Positions 11,101 to 21,019 of a stretch of DNA of 64,000 nucleotides are shown piece after piece. The stretch covers positions 1-64,000 of the forward strand of contig JASANC010001240.1 of NCBI GenBank assembly GCA_030248135.1. The letters run 5' to 3'. This DNA is from Theristus sp. LFF4_11 (taxonomy: Eukaryota > Nematoda > Chromadorea > Monhysterida > Xyalidae). A program made the position numbers and the translations under genes. The notes below the pieces were generated by a model, which had not been told where the DNA came from, ran no database searches, and worked only from the letters and a program-made list of their open reading frames with translations. How positions within the stretch are numbered: position 1 is the first letter of the stretch; the number at the start of each line of letters is the position of its first letter.

Positions 11101-13826
11101 TTGCTGCGCCAAAACCTCTAGCTTGTGTAGTTGATACGCGGGAATGAAATGATGACCTCAATTTTGCGAAACAAAAACACACAGCGTTGAAATGAGGACA
11201 ATTAATTAAAAACCGCATAATTTTTTCCATCTTTTGCAGCACGTTTGCACTGAAATGCGGCCGATGCGGACTGACGTTGGGTGCAACTGACATGGTACAT
11301 CGGTGCTTGAACCAGGCCTTCCACGTGCACTGCTTCGCTTGCATCTACTGCGGCGTGCAGTTACGCAAAGGTACAACCTTTCCATATTACACATTTGGAG
11401 GAACGCAGAAAAACAATAGAGTATTAAGGCGCATTCATGAAGCAGTATTTAGTGACTCGTAGCTGTGATAAAATATAGCGGCGCGGTCACTAAATACTGC
11501 TTCATAAATGCCCCTTTATCTTTTTGTGCAAAGGAGCCGGAGTGATGTGCAATGGAACTGTGGAAAAACCACACAGCTGAAAACTGAGCGCGCTTTTTTG
11601 CGCATGAACATAGCCGAAACATGAATTAAAATAATTTTGTGGCGAAAAAAGTTTTTCTGATTATTTTTTTATTTTCTTGCCCAAAACTGCCGTCAGATGA
11701 CGTTCAGTTTTGCTGATTTCAAACTGCCGCGAAGCCGAGAAACATTTTCCCTATCTGGGCCGAGCAAACGCATATTACATTGTACGACAATCATGAAGGA
11801 AAATAATATACCGGCATGTTTTAGGTGACCAATATTTGGTTGTGGAAGGACAAATCATTTGTCGACAAGACTACGAGCTCTACCTGTGCAACTCCATGAA
11901 CGCCGCAAAGCTGGGTGAGAATGTCATGAAATTGTCCCGCGGCGTGTCTCGTGTCCTGTCCTTGTTCATGTTCTCCCTCTCTTTATTTCCCTGTTCGTTT
12001 CCTGTCTATTTTCATTTCACGAAAATAATTTCGTTCGGAAAAAATAAAAATTTTTTTTCGGGATGGGACATGACAAGGACACGGAAATAGAATGGACATA
12101 GAAAACAGGGCGCGAGACGGGACATGACGCGGAACATGTTTGTCAGGCAGCTGCAACCAGTTTCAGAAGCAACTTCTCTAAAGATAAAAGTTTGCTTCAC
12201 ATAACTGAACACTTCCAAGCTTCCCCACAGCGAGAGTTTCAATCTGCACGTGGTATTTCAGAATAGCCAAGTGAGCCGGCCTCATTTAGGGGACTCGGAT
12301 CCCTTTGCAAATTTTGAATTCCCGCGTCGTCCATGAGACTGCTTACCCATCTATGCGCGCATTGAGACGCGGGACCAATATACTGTTGGTTGCGGTCAGA
12401 ATTTTAATGTTGGGCTCTTTTTCCGCTATAAAGAAAACACTACCACTAGCCATTCAAAAAGCATGCGCTGTGATCGCTCGCTGTTTGCAAGTGGATATGG
12501 CTTTCTTCCGCTGCACAGGTTTCTACGATCCAGACACTGGCGAATCGACCAGGAAAGCGCCCAAGCGACCGAGGACAATTCTGACCAGCAGTCAACGGCG
12601 TGCGTTCAAGGCTTCGTTTGATCAGACGTCGAAGCCATGTCGAAAAGTGAGTCGAAATAATACAGACTACATTTCTGGCGTCAGTTGGCAAAATTTCCAA
12701 TGAATCAATTTTCAAATCTTTCTAGTTCCCCTTCCATTTTGATCTCCAAACCATTTCTATTTGCATGTAGGTTCGCGAGCAGCTGGCGAAAGAGACCGGA
12801 TTAAGCGTTCGAGTGGTGCAAGTCTGGTTTCAGAACCAACGAGCCAAGGTTGCTCATGATTTATATCGTTTCTCTTCGATTGTCACAATCAAGGTTTCTA
12901 TGATTTATTACTTTGGTCCCGCGACTCGATAGATAAGCAAACAGTTTTATGGATGACGCGGGAATTCAAAATTAGTAAAGTGATTCGAGTCCCTTGCATA
13001 GGGCCGAGTCACTTAGGCGACTTTGAATTGCCACATAAAGATTGAAACTTCCTTCATACGTCTTCACATTCAGTCTCAGTACTTAAAAAAGAGATACGTA
13101 CCTAATCATGATAACATGCAATCGATGAAAACCAGCAATAATTTTTCAGATGAAAAAGCTGCAACGCAAGTCTGAAATGCACCGAATGCAGGAGGCCGTG
13201 CGCAGCAAGCTGAGCGCAGAGCAAGCGCACGCCGCTGCCAGCAGTTTGTCGGCGCTGCAGCGACAGTCCTCCTCCGTTGAGAAACAGTCGGACAGCGACG
13301 ACAAACTCAGCTCCGCTGACGGTTGGTTCGCGTTTTCGTGCGTTTTCGCATTGAACGTTCATTAAGGTTGTAAAATTAGATAACTGCAGTCGAACTCTAA
13401 ATTATAGGGAATCAGCTGATTCGTTGGTGATTACGACGGTATGCATGCTTCCTGTGCAAGCTACCACTGCAATGCCTGCACAGAGAGCGCGCATCACGCC
13501 CCACGCGTGATTACCAACAAATCAGCTGATTCCCCATAATTTAGAGTTCGACTGTATGTAGCTGCTTTTGAAGTTCATTGAGAATCAGCCTGGATTCAGA
13601 TGATTGCGACCGTTATTTTTTAACTGTTTAATTTAATTTTTTTAATCTGACTTTGTATCTTTTAAAACAATATAACAACACTGCAGATGACTCTGACATC
13701 GAAAACGACAATCACTCTGGCTCGGAGTCTCATGCTTCGAATGACTCGAGAACACCAAGCTCGTTCAATGGAAACAGTAACCCGATTGAGAAACTGTATT
13801 CCATGCAAACTGCTTATTTTTATTGA
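8160..13826 (+). CDS. lmx1: LIM-homeodomain transcription factor, LMX1 family (9 exons, 406 aa)
   Basis: LMX1 proteins bind DNA in the nucleus and specify neuronal and limb-type fates. Exons: 8160-8364, 8924-9033, 9377-9543, 11240-11370, 11825-11914, 12519-12646, 12771-12848, 13150-13321, 13687-13826; the sum is 1221 nt. LIM1 starts near residue 90 ([16 protein letters not shown]) and LIM2 near 166 ([17 protein letters not shown]). The homeodomain covers about residues 248-307, with [19 protein letters not shown] and recognition helix [17 protein letters not shown]. The protein ends [15 protein letters not shown], the conserved LMX1 C-terminus, which separates it from LHX1, LHX3 and Islet types. 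All introns are GT-AG; they carry M1 and M3 elements. The spacing between the second cysteine and the histidine of LIM1 is about 13 residues too long if exon 3 starts at 9377, the only in-phase acceptor I found. AATAAA lies ~135 nt after the stop. Start choice: first ATG of the open exon. Confidence 0.93.
8572..8780. repeat. M3 short inverted-repeat element
   Basis: One of about eight copies of a ~150-210-bp family. It has terminal inverted repeats close to GGTCCCGCGACTCAATGCG and an inner inverted pair GTGACTCGG..CTAAATAGG / ACTCGGATC. It lies in LMX1 intron 1. Confidence 0.65.
8829..8914. repeat. M1 short palindromic element ending at a splice acceptor
   Basis: An ~86-bp near-palindrome with arms containing TGAAGCAGTATTTGGTGAC and its complement. 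The copy ends nine bases before the acceptor of LMX1 exon 2, so its AT-rich flank CCCCTTTACTTCAG forms the pyrimidine tract. Confidence 0.8.
9611..9698. repeat. M1 short palindromic element
   Basis: Arms GCGGCATTCATGAAGCAG and complement, with the typical centre GTAGCTGCGTT..CATAGCTACGC. It sits ~67 bp after the donor of LMX1 exon 3, flanked by TTAA and TTTA. Confidence 0.85.
11428..11514. repeat. M1 short palindromic element
   Basis: Copy with arms GGCGCATTCATGAAGCAG and complement, 57 bp after the donor of LMX1 exon 4, flanked by TTAA on the left and TTTA on the right. Confidence 0.85.
12237..12395. repeat. M3 short inverted-repeat element
   Basis: M3 copy in LMX1 intron 5, carrying CAAGTGAGCCGGCCTC, GGGGACTCGGATCC and GCGCGCATTGAGACGCGGGA as in the other copies. 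Confidence 0.65.
12921..13075. repeat. M3 short inverted-repeat element
   Basis: M3 copy in LMX1 intron 7, opposite orientation to the copy at 12237, beginning TTTGGTCCCGCGACTCGA and containing GAGTCACTTAGGCGACTTTG. Confidence 0.7.
13384..13556. repeat. M2 short inverted-repeat element
   Basis: M2 family copy of ~170 bp with ends GCAGTCGAACTCTAAATTA and TAATTTAGAGTTCGACTGTA. The inner arms hold AATCAGCTGATT and GCATGC. The ends and flanking TA suggest a Tc1/mariner-type non-autonomous element. It lies in LMX1 intron 8. Confidence 0.85.
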
Positions 13827-13957
13827 TTTGTGTTCATTTACATCCTGATGATACACATTTTTCATTTTGTTGATATTGTCAAAGTCAAAATGTGACAATT
13901 GAATGCCATTGTGAAGTGTGTGAACATCATGCTAGTCATCCGTCAATCAGCCAGTCA

Positions 13958-13966
13958 AGTAATAAA
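13958..13966 (+). promoter_or_regulatory. Possible LMX1 polyadenylation signal
   Basis: AGTAATAAAA lies ~135 nt downstream of the LMX1 stop codon and holds the canonical AATAAA hexamer. Nothing else in the 13827-14222 interval looks like a gene. Confidence 0.4.
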
Positions 13967-14222
13967 ATTTCTCAAATCGAATTACCGCAAGCAAATCACC
14001 GTTCGATTTTCTATTTCCAAACGTCATGGGCATGTCATAAACGGCTGTCCAAACCTCAGTGTATTCGTGTAAAACACGAAATCATGTGGCAAAAACGATG
14101 TAAAAAAACAGTAAACATCTCTTGAGTGGTTCACTCTTCTATTTACACTCGATCACTGATTTTTGAGCAAAACTAACACACGCCAACAAGATACTCTAGC
14201 CACGCCAGTAGTTGCCGTCATC

Positions 14223-17200
14223 ATGAGCACAACTTTGCCAACTGACGAGTCGAGCAAGGCAGCAGCAACAGCACCAGTGGTGTTGTCGCCAGAGGTGAAG
14301 CGGCTTCAAGAATTACTCAAACAAACGCGTGAGCGAGAAGAAAAACGCAAGAAAGACAGAGAAGAGGTAAAACTGTGGCGTTTACAATAATTTTAATAAA
14401 CGCATATGAATGACATATTTTTTTTCAAACGTGTCACTGAAATGACGTCATGTGCCGCAAAACATGCGCTTGCCGTTCACAGCAAACCAGACTTTCCGTT
14501 TAGCCGGTTTCTTCCCGTAAACAAATGGTGAATGTCGAATCAGTCACACCAAACTGACATTTTAGTGCCTGTACTTTAACAAACGGGCGTTTTTAAAACA
14601 AATGACGTCATTTTAGTCCGGACACGTTTGAATAAATCCACAATACCCGGTTGGTACTCTCGTACAGTGTATGCAGTTGTTTTGGATTAAAGAGCATTAG
14701 CTAGATATTTGCAACCATGTACCGTAAAGTCTTGCATATAAGGTTCCTCCCACTTATAAGACCCCCACCCAAAAGTGGGCGGAGTGTCACACCGCGGGAA
14801 ACCAAAAAATTCAAAATTTTGACTTGGTCAAAATCCTACCCCGTTTATAAGGCCCGGAATTCCTAATGTTCGGTTTATAAGACCTCCTCCCACTTATAAG
14901 GTTGTCACACGAAATTCCACTTTTTTCAGAAATTTTTGATTTTCAAATTTATATAAGGAGACCTTATATGCAAGACTTTACGGTAATTTTCACTACAATT
15001 CAAACACTGAGAAACAAAACAATGCGAACACACTGATTGGTTGGAACGAAACCAGGAGTACTCCAGTACGCCAGCAATCCAACCAGTGCGTCCCGTTTGA
15101 AAACATTTTTGATTGAATTTGTTGTGCGTGATGAAGATCAATCAATCATCAAATCAATACAATCATGCTGCTGTGCACAGATGGAGAAACGTCGAAATGC
15201 ATTGATAGAAGCGGCTGCTGCACGCCCGCAGGACATGCATCGAATCGTGGCAAGGAAGAAACGATCATCAGCAGCCAACAGCAAGGAGACATCGTCCAGA
15301 TCCGCCAGTCTGTTTAGTCAGAAATTGTTATCAGAGTGTTATAGCAACAAATCTCATGACTCGACAACATATAGTCTTTTATTTTGTTTTCGGGACTCAA
15401 TGCGTTTGCACACGGGGACAGGGAAATGTTTCACGAAATTAAAAGTTAGGTTACGACAGACACTTCGCCGTGCGCTGACGTTTTGCGGGCTTGGTCCGGT
15501 TGTGGGGCTTTTCCTTAGGTCGTGAAACTTTTGTGCCTCCGGTCTTCCTGAAACGATAATAGCCAGCACACGGAACGTCAACAAAACAAACGTTTTTTTC
15601 TGCAATTTTGAGGTCTGCGCTGTGCGGACGACATGTTCCCGAAGCCATCAAGCACCTCAAGTTCACTGCGAAGCATCGTGCAGGTGGTTACTCCAATAAC
15701 GCCCGCGTCAAGCAAACCGCCCGCGGCACCAATCAGTAGCGGCGCCAAGGTGTTAGACGAGATGCGCCAGAAACTCTTGGAGAAAGAACGGGCGAAACTC
15801 GACAAGGAGGGCTTGAAACTTGAGTCGAAACAACGCAAACTCGTCGAGAAACTGAAGATGGAAGAGCAGCGGGCGAACAGTGAGCAAACTTTGCGGTCTT
15901 TTAAGGAGCGTTCATGAAGCAGTATTTAGTGACCGCGCAGCCACACGTCACTAAATACTGCTTCATGAATGCGCCTTTACACGTGCTCATTCTACCACTT
16001 TCACAATCACCGTGACCACGCTTTGTTCGTTTCTTGTAGTTCTTGCGAAAAATATCAAGCTGACTCCTCCGGTGCGCTTGGATCAACGAAAACAACAGAT
16101 CATGGAGTCGTTCGTGTCGAAACATCCGATTCTGTCTGGTGGAAGCGTAAAGCAGTACGTTGATTTTCAAATTATGCCAATTCATCCAGTTCAAAAACAA
16201 GAAGTTTTTCAATTTTGCGTCGCAGACCGCAGTCTCCGCAGAGCAAGAAAACGGCCGAAGCGAAGGAGGACCAGAAAAAGGACGTCCGCAAGTCTGACAA
16301 GTCAAAAAAGAAAGCAACGAGCGACGACAAGCAACCGGCATCGCCCACGACAGCTGCCAGCGATTCACAGCCTCCAGTTCATGCGAAATCTGTGAAAACC
16401 GCAAAAGAGGACGAGTGAGATGACCAAGCAGTGATAGAATTGCGATTTCGCAAGCGTTCATCATAAGCACTGAGCTAATTCCGTTTCAGCTTTGCCTCGC
16501 AGCATTACCTCGTACGATACATCCGTGGCCACTACTATGACGTGGCCGAAGCGACGATGGACCCCGACGATAAGCCGATGATCCTCACACATGATGAGGT
16601 TTCGGGAAATGATGTTTTTATGATTAATTATTCATGAGAAATGGTTGGCCATGACATTGGTAATCTTGTTCTCATTTGATCTTTTATTTTGGTCATTAGG
16701 CCCAAGTCACTTAGGCGACTTTGAATTGCCACATAAAGATTGAAACTAGTTTCCTTTTTACCTCTGCACACGCCTTCAGTCGCAAAACAGAAATTGGTAT
16801 TAGCTTAATTGAACGATGTGTTCTCGTATTTGCAGGCAGTTAACATTATCGAGAATTCACCAGTGTTCAGCATGGTGGTGAACGAGAAACCGCGGCAGAC
16901 ATGCGACCCATGGGCACCGATCGAGCAACTCATCAATCGGAGCGCTTATTTCAAGTTTGTTTCACGCTTCCATCATGCGCCTGCGGACCTCTGCACTGTA
17001 AAACCTTTACTACAGCGACGACCATGTGATTTCGTACACGGCTTGGAACATGGCTGAGCTTGCGTCGGCCGCACAAAACCGAGACTTGGACTCGACGCGC
17101 TTTGTATGTGGCACAGTGTTGGTCGTCTGTATGATCGATAGATGCAGTCCATCTAGATAATGTATGCAGCTAGCTGATTGGTTGGACATAGCAGTACTCA

Positions 17201-17565
17201 GCACTGATTGGTTGGTCATAGCATTTCTCAGCGCTGATTTATTGGTCATGAGCGATTCTCCAGCGCTGATTGGTTGGTCATCACGTCATGTTCGATATAT
17301 TATCCAGATGGAGTGTACATGGAGATACATACCATTCAATTAACGAACCATTCACCAATCAATCACGAATCAATTATATTCGCATTTTGCCCAGGACAAA
17401 ACAGAGGTGACCGAAAAAACGCCCAAGACGCAGCCGATGAGAAGCGTGAAATTCGACAAGACCGTACAGGCGCGTCACTACAATCCGGAAGAAAAAAAGT
17501 ACGACCCAAAAAAGGAGACCGAACTGCTGGTCACTGAGCAACGCGACGACGGCGGCGCTGTTTAA
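14223..17565 (+). CDS. Unrecognised coiled-coil / basic protein (9 exons, 442 aa)
   Basis: I do not recognise this gene. A chain 14223-14366, 15181-15307, 15613-15879, 16040-16154, 16226-16414, 16490-16598, 16836-16954, 17016-17103, 17395-17565 keeps phase and sums to 443 codons including the stop. The N-terminus (KRLQELLKQTREREEKRKK) and the third exon (LDEMRQKLLEKERAKL and following) are charged helices likely to form coiled coils. The fifth exon is lysine-rich and low complexity. The C-terminal ~140 residues look folded and conserved: FASQHYLVRYIRGHYYDV, then CDPWAPIEQLINRSAYF and VISYTAWNMAELASAAQN. Near the end RSVKFDK resembles an RVxF phosphatase-1 docking motif, which is only a pattern match. 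The donor of exon 2 is ambiguous (15307 or a few bases later, in the same phase). It is transcribed in the same direction as LMX1. Confidence 0.7.
14412..14635. repeat. Short inverted-repeat element with ACGTCA arms
   Basis: Ends TTTTTTCAAACGTGTCACTG and its complement near 14610-14635 (GGACACGTTTGAATAA), each followed inward by AAATGACGTCAT. Half of a related element is at 42112-42200. It lies in the first intron of the unknown gene. Confidence 0.6.
14719..14985. repeat. Short inverted-repeat element, CCGTAAAGTCTTGCATATAA ends
   Basis: A ~265-bp element with long terminal inverted repeats: TACCGTAAAGTCTTGCATAT at the left and the exact complement at the right. CACTTATAAG boxes recur inside. 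The flanks allow a TA target duplication. Only one copy was seen in the window. Confidence 0.75.
15905..15975. repeat. M1 short palindromic element
   Basis: A shortened 71-bp M1 copy beginning 25 bp after the donor at 15879 of the unknown gene. If exon 3 did not stop at that donor, the reading frame would end inside this element. Confidence 0.8.
16685..16790. repeat. M3 half element
   Basis: The inner right half of an M3 copy (GTCACTTAGGCGACTTTGAA and CACATAAAGATTGAAACTAG). The left half is missing, preceded only by CTTTTATTTTGGT. Confidence 0.6.
17140..17325. repeat. M6 element with tandem GCTGATTGGTTGGTCAT units
   Basis: Ends CAGTCCATCTAGATAATGTA and the complement of GATATATTATCCAGATGGAG bound three to four imperfect ~43-bp units containing CAGCGCTGATTGGTTGGTCA. 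The ends match the inner module of the giant palindrome. It lies in the last intron of the unknown gene. Confidence 0.6.
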
Positions 17566-17919
17566 ACGGAACTAATCTGAATATTCCACCAAAATGGGTT
17601 ACTTATTCTCAACGCTCAATTTTATGCCACTGATATCAAGATTTCAATGCTGTGCACTAAAATACCGACAATAATATTGCTTTGCTACACAACAATACAA
17701 ACACACCAGTCAAACAATCACGAGATATAGTCGCCTGGGATAACTTGTAGTGTTAGCTGATTGGTTGCCTGAACATCAGGTTCGAAAAAAGAAATTGGAA
17801 TGGACATATTCTTTTTTCCAGCTTTGTGATTTCTGTGGGTTTGTCTTGTGCGGGCGGGCAGACAAACAGTGAGATTTTGATGGAATGAGATGAAGACATC
17901 AAAAGCTATATTATGCTAC
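17566..17919. other. 3' flank of the unknown gene, nothing recognised
   Basis: This stretch between the stop codon at 17565 and the M2 element at 17920 holds no gene and no clear AATAAA; AATAAT occurs at about 17670. Confidence 0.4.
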
Positions 17920-18089
17920 AGTCGAACTTTAAATTATAGGGAATCAGCTGATTGGTTGGTGGTCACGTGGTGCATGCTTTCTGTGCAGAACGACAGACTC
18001 CGATTGACGGCGGTCCACAGCAATACCTTCACAGAACGCATGCATCACCAACCAACCAGCTAATTCCTATATATTAGAATTCGACTGTA
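17920..18089. repeat. M2 short inverted-repeat element
   Basis: M2 copy with ends TACAGTCGAACTTTAAATTA and TAGAATTCGACTGTA, directly beside the mariner-like element that starts at 18094. Confidence 0.85.
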
Positions 18090-18093
18090 TGTA

Positions 18094-19201
18094 CAGGGTG
18101 GGCCAAAAAAAAGGTTCCATTTTCAAACTGCTGTCACTGGCTGGTGTTTTAATATTTTGAGCTGAAATTTTCAGCACTGATAAAACATGCGTTGCCATTT
18201 TGCTGACAAATTTTTTTTTTCAGATATATAATTCCTAGCGCTCCCTGTGGCAGATTGTCTAAAAAACTCGAAAAATCAACAAATTGACTGAAATGAGTGC
18301 AAGAAAAAATTAGTGTCAAGATGCGTGATTCAATTTTGAAACTGTTGCGAAGGTGACAAATGGGTCTTTTTGGATACCCGGGGTACTGATAGTTCAAATC
18401 ATGCGCACAGAGTGGAAAGGTCTCACACTTGAATTGCATTTGAGCAGCTCGAGCGAAATTCTGATGTTTCACAACGGACTCGAGTCAGCAGCCATGCGAC
18501 TGCGACAGAAAGAATTGTTCAGTTGATTTTTTGTTTTGTGTGTTGCGCTGTCTGTTAATTTGTTTCTTTTGAAAAGTTTTTCTGCGGTTTGAATAAAAAC
18601 AGTGTTTCAGTTTCAGTTTTCTGCAGTTTGGTCATGGTTAAGTGGACAGCAGAACAACGGGTCTGGTGTGCTATCAGGTGGGAGCAATCTGAAAGTTTTT
18701 CTGCAGTCACTTGCCACTTTCGCGTAAATCAATTTGGGTCGCCACGAGGATTCGCCAACCGGGAAGTCCGTTCTTTTGTGGCACACCAATCTGTTTGAGC
18801 ATGGCAACGTGTTTTACCGAAAGAGTGGATCCGGTCGACCATGGATTGCTGCTGCATTCAAAGACACTGTGGTCGCAATGTTTACGCGCAGTCCAGCAAA
18901 ATCGACGAGGCGAGCCAGTTTGGAATCTGGCCTGTCCCGAACCTTGATGATTTGGATGATTTGGATGTCTATGAGCAATGATTCGTTGTGAAATTCTTGG
19001 TTAAAAATCCGTTTTTTTGAAAATTTGGGAATTTTTAAACATTGTGTTGTAAAACTGAATGTACTTGACCAAACTAGATAAAAATTTTGTCAGAAAAATG
19101 GCATCACATGTTTTATCAATGCTGAAAATTTCAGCTCATAATATTGAAACACCAGCCAGTGACAGCAGTTTGAAAATGGAACCTTTTTTTGGCCCACTCT
19201 G
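18094..19201 (+). mobile_element. Decayed IS630/Tc1-mariner-like DNA transposon
   Basis: Terminal inverted repeats of over 100 bp begin CAGGGTGGGCCAAAAAAAAG and end with the complement GGCCCACTCTG, flanked on both sides by TA (18092-18093 and 19202-19203), the target duplication of Tc1/mariner elements. At 1108 bp it is close to full length for such elements. Internally only the N-terminal helix-turn-helix part of a transposase can be read, so it is non-functional. Confidence 0.85.
18634..18991 (+). pseudogene. Transposase N-terminal helix-turn-helix remnant
   Basis: The frame opens MVKWTAEQRVWCAIRWEQS and, after a one-base shift near 18735, continues with SVLLWHTNLFEHGNVFYRKS then SGRPWI and RSPAKSTRRASLESGLSRT. 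This order matches the DUF4817-type helix-turn-helix region of arthropod mariner-like transposases. The catalytic DDE/D part is absent, and the frame ends in short repeated methionine-tryptophan-isoleucine codons. It lies inside the TA-flanked element at 18094-19201. Confidence 0.75.
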
Positions 19202-19210
19202 TATATGCTA

Positions 19211-19669
19211 TCACTGAACTTTCTCCGGAGAATGACTGAATCGCGCATCTTCATGGAGCGTCAAATACTCCACGCGTTCCGGCTGACCTCGTTTTGCTGC
19301 TGGAAAGAATTTCTCGGCGTTTCTTGGTCGTTTGCGATCGTCGCGCGGCAGTTCGCTCAGTGGATTCCACGGCTGGTCGCTCTGCCACTCGTCCGCAACC
19401 TCCGCGTCTCGTTTCAATGTGACTTTTGCCATCGTTTCGATCGGCAGCCCGTCGATTTCCTCCAAATGTTGATTTTCTTCATCGTCGTCGAGTGTCTGAT
19501 GCGTTTCGTCGATCACTACAACTGGTGTTTTGTCGGAAAAATATGTGCGGAGGTTGTTTCCGGGCACAACGACCATTGATGGATAGGCGGTGACGGAGCC
19601 CAACGGTAGTGCAACGGCCAGAAAGCCGCATAAAACGCTGAAAGCGTGCCAGCCAGCTGTGAGGCCCAT
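19211..19669 (-). CDS. Secreted prohormone-like protein with dibasic sites (152 aa)
   Basis: The frame starting MGLTAGWHAFSVLCGFLAVA has a hydrophobic leader that reads as a signal peptide ending around SVTAYP. The rest is acidic and polar with three dibasic cleavage-type sites: TLKR, DDRKR and AAKR. They would release pieces such as PRNAEKFFPAA and a C-terminal peptide starting GQPERVEYL. This architecture suggests a neuropeptide or hormone precursor, but no known peptide family is recognised and no amidation glycine precedes a dibasic site. The frame stays open upstream to 19843 without a signal-like start there, so the internal methionine was chosen; an upstream exon is possible. The stop lies eight bases past the TA of the mariner-like element, so the 3' end adjoins transposon sequence. 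Confidence 0.6.
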   Translation of the reverse strand: MGLTAGWHAFSVLCGFLAVALPLGSVTAYPSMVVVPGNNLRTYFSDKTPVVVIDETHQTLDDDEENQHLEEIDGLPIETMAKVTLKRDAEVADEWQSDQPWNPLSELPRDDRKRPRNAEKFFPAAKRGQPERVEYLTLHEDARFSHSPEKVQ

Positions 19670-21014
19670 GTCACTTGCAGTGCACAAGTCTGTACTTGAA
19701 GCTAAGAATAAAAAGCTTTGGTATTGAAATTTAAAAAAAAAGTAATGAAATACAATAAATAATAAAATAATTTTAAAAAAACAATAAAAGTTGCGAAATA
19801 CGGTATATGTTTTGAAGCCACTGAGCAGCGATAAATACTCCATAGACGGACGTGCGAGTTTTATTTAGCAACGTCAACTGGCTCTGTTGTTGTGGGCGGA
19901 CTGTGTTTATGCGTAACGTCATCAGGATTGAAATAAGACGCAACAGCTACATGTACCCCTCACAGGGTGGTTCGGAAGTGGCAGGTCACCTTTTCATTCC
20001 ATATAACTCGCTAGCAGTTCAACGAATTAAAAAAAAAATTTGTAACTGTGTGCAAAATATTAACAAAATTTTAACACAACAAATGTCAACGCAAGTTCTT
20101 CCATTGCTGTAAGTATCAGGTCAAAAGATTGCTTCAGTTCTGTTTACCTTTTTGACGTTTTTATTTGATCACCCTGTTCTGTACCCATGCGTGCAGTGCA
20201 ACACTCGCTGGTCAATGGACGCGCACCCACGTACACTCTGGCAACTTGATATACGCACACGAATACATGCACTTCGCTGAGTGATGCAAGCACAAGCAAA
20301 CATTGAACGATAACTGCTTTGCTTTCCCAACCGTTGCTGCTTTCATTATGGTCAGGTGAATAAAATGCATTTTTTCTTTTTCACAAACAACATGATATGA
20401 CTTCAATCTTCAGCAAATAAACAATGGAAAAGATGGTAACTGAAGACCTTTACATGCTTTTGATACGTGTTTTTGACTGATTAATGTCGGGGAAAAACAG
20501 CACATTGCGCTTTGTTTGTTGTGAAAACTAAAATACAAGCAAACGAACAGAAGCACAACAGAACACACTGAATTAAAAAGTATATTATCAAACTGAGATT
20601 CAACTTTCAGTGCCTGCCTACCTTGCTTCATTTAATCTCCAACTCATCGAGAGCGGCTTCATTGTAAATTTTTGGTTCGTGAACGCTGACAATCGAGAAT
20701 TAAGGTATTCCCGTAAGAAAACGGCAATAGCAGAATTTTGTAGCAAGAATGCAAAAAACGCCGCTACTGCATATCGCGCGCGTTGGATGGGTAATTTTTG
20801 CGTTATTACTATGTACATAAGCAAATATTTTTGGTTTTTGGAACCGCATCACACTTTTGGAATGACTTTTGTTGCGTGAACAGTGGAAGACCTTTTTTCT
20901 AGTGCGACACATGAGCTCAGGATGGGCCTACAAAAACTAAACTACCGGATTTCATATTGCTCTTTCTCGCGTCTAATAAGTAAGTAGATCTCACGCAGAT
21001 AAAACCAATCGGAT
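19670..21014. other. Intergenic, no gene recognised
   Basis: Only short frames without family resemblance, splice structure or repeats with clear ends were found. The part near 19670-19850 may hold upstream sequence of the minus-strand prohormone-like gene. Confidence 0.4.
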
Positions 21015-21019
21015 TTATT
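21014..21019 (-). promoter_or_regulatory. AATAAA overlapping the receptor stop codon
   Basis: On the minus strand the receptor frame ends GAA TAA ATC, so the canonical AATAAA hexamer begins inside the last sense codon and includes the stop. If used, the 3' untranslated region would be only ~15-30 nt. Confidence 0.45.
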
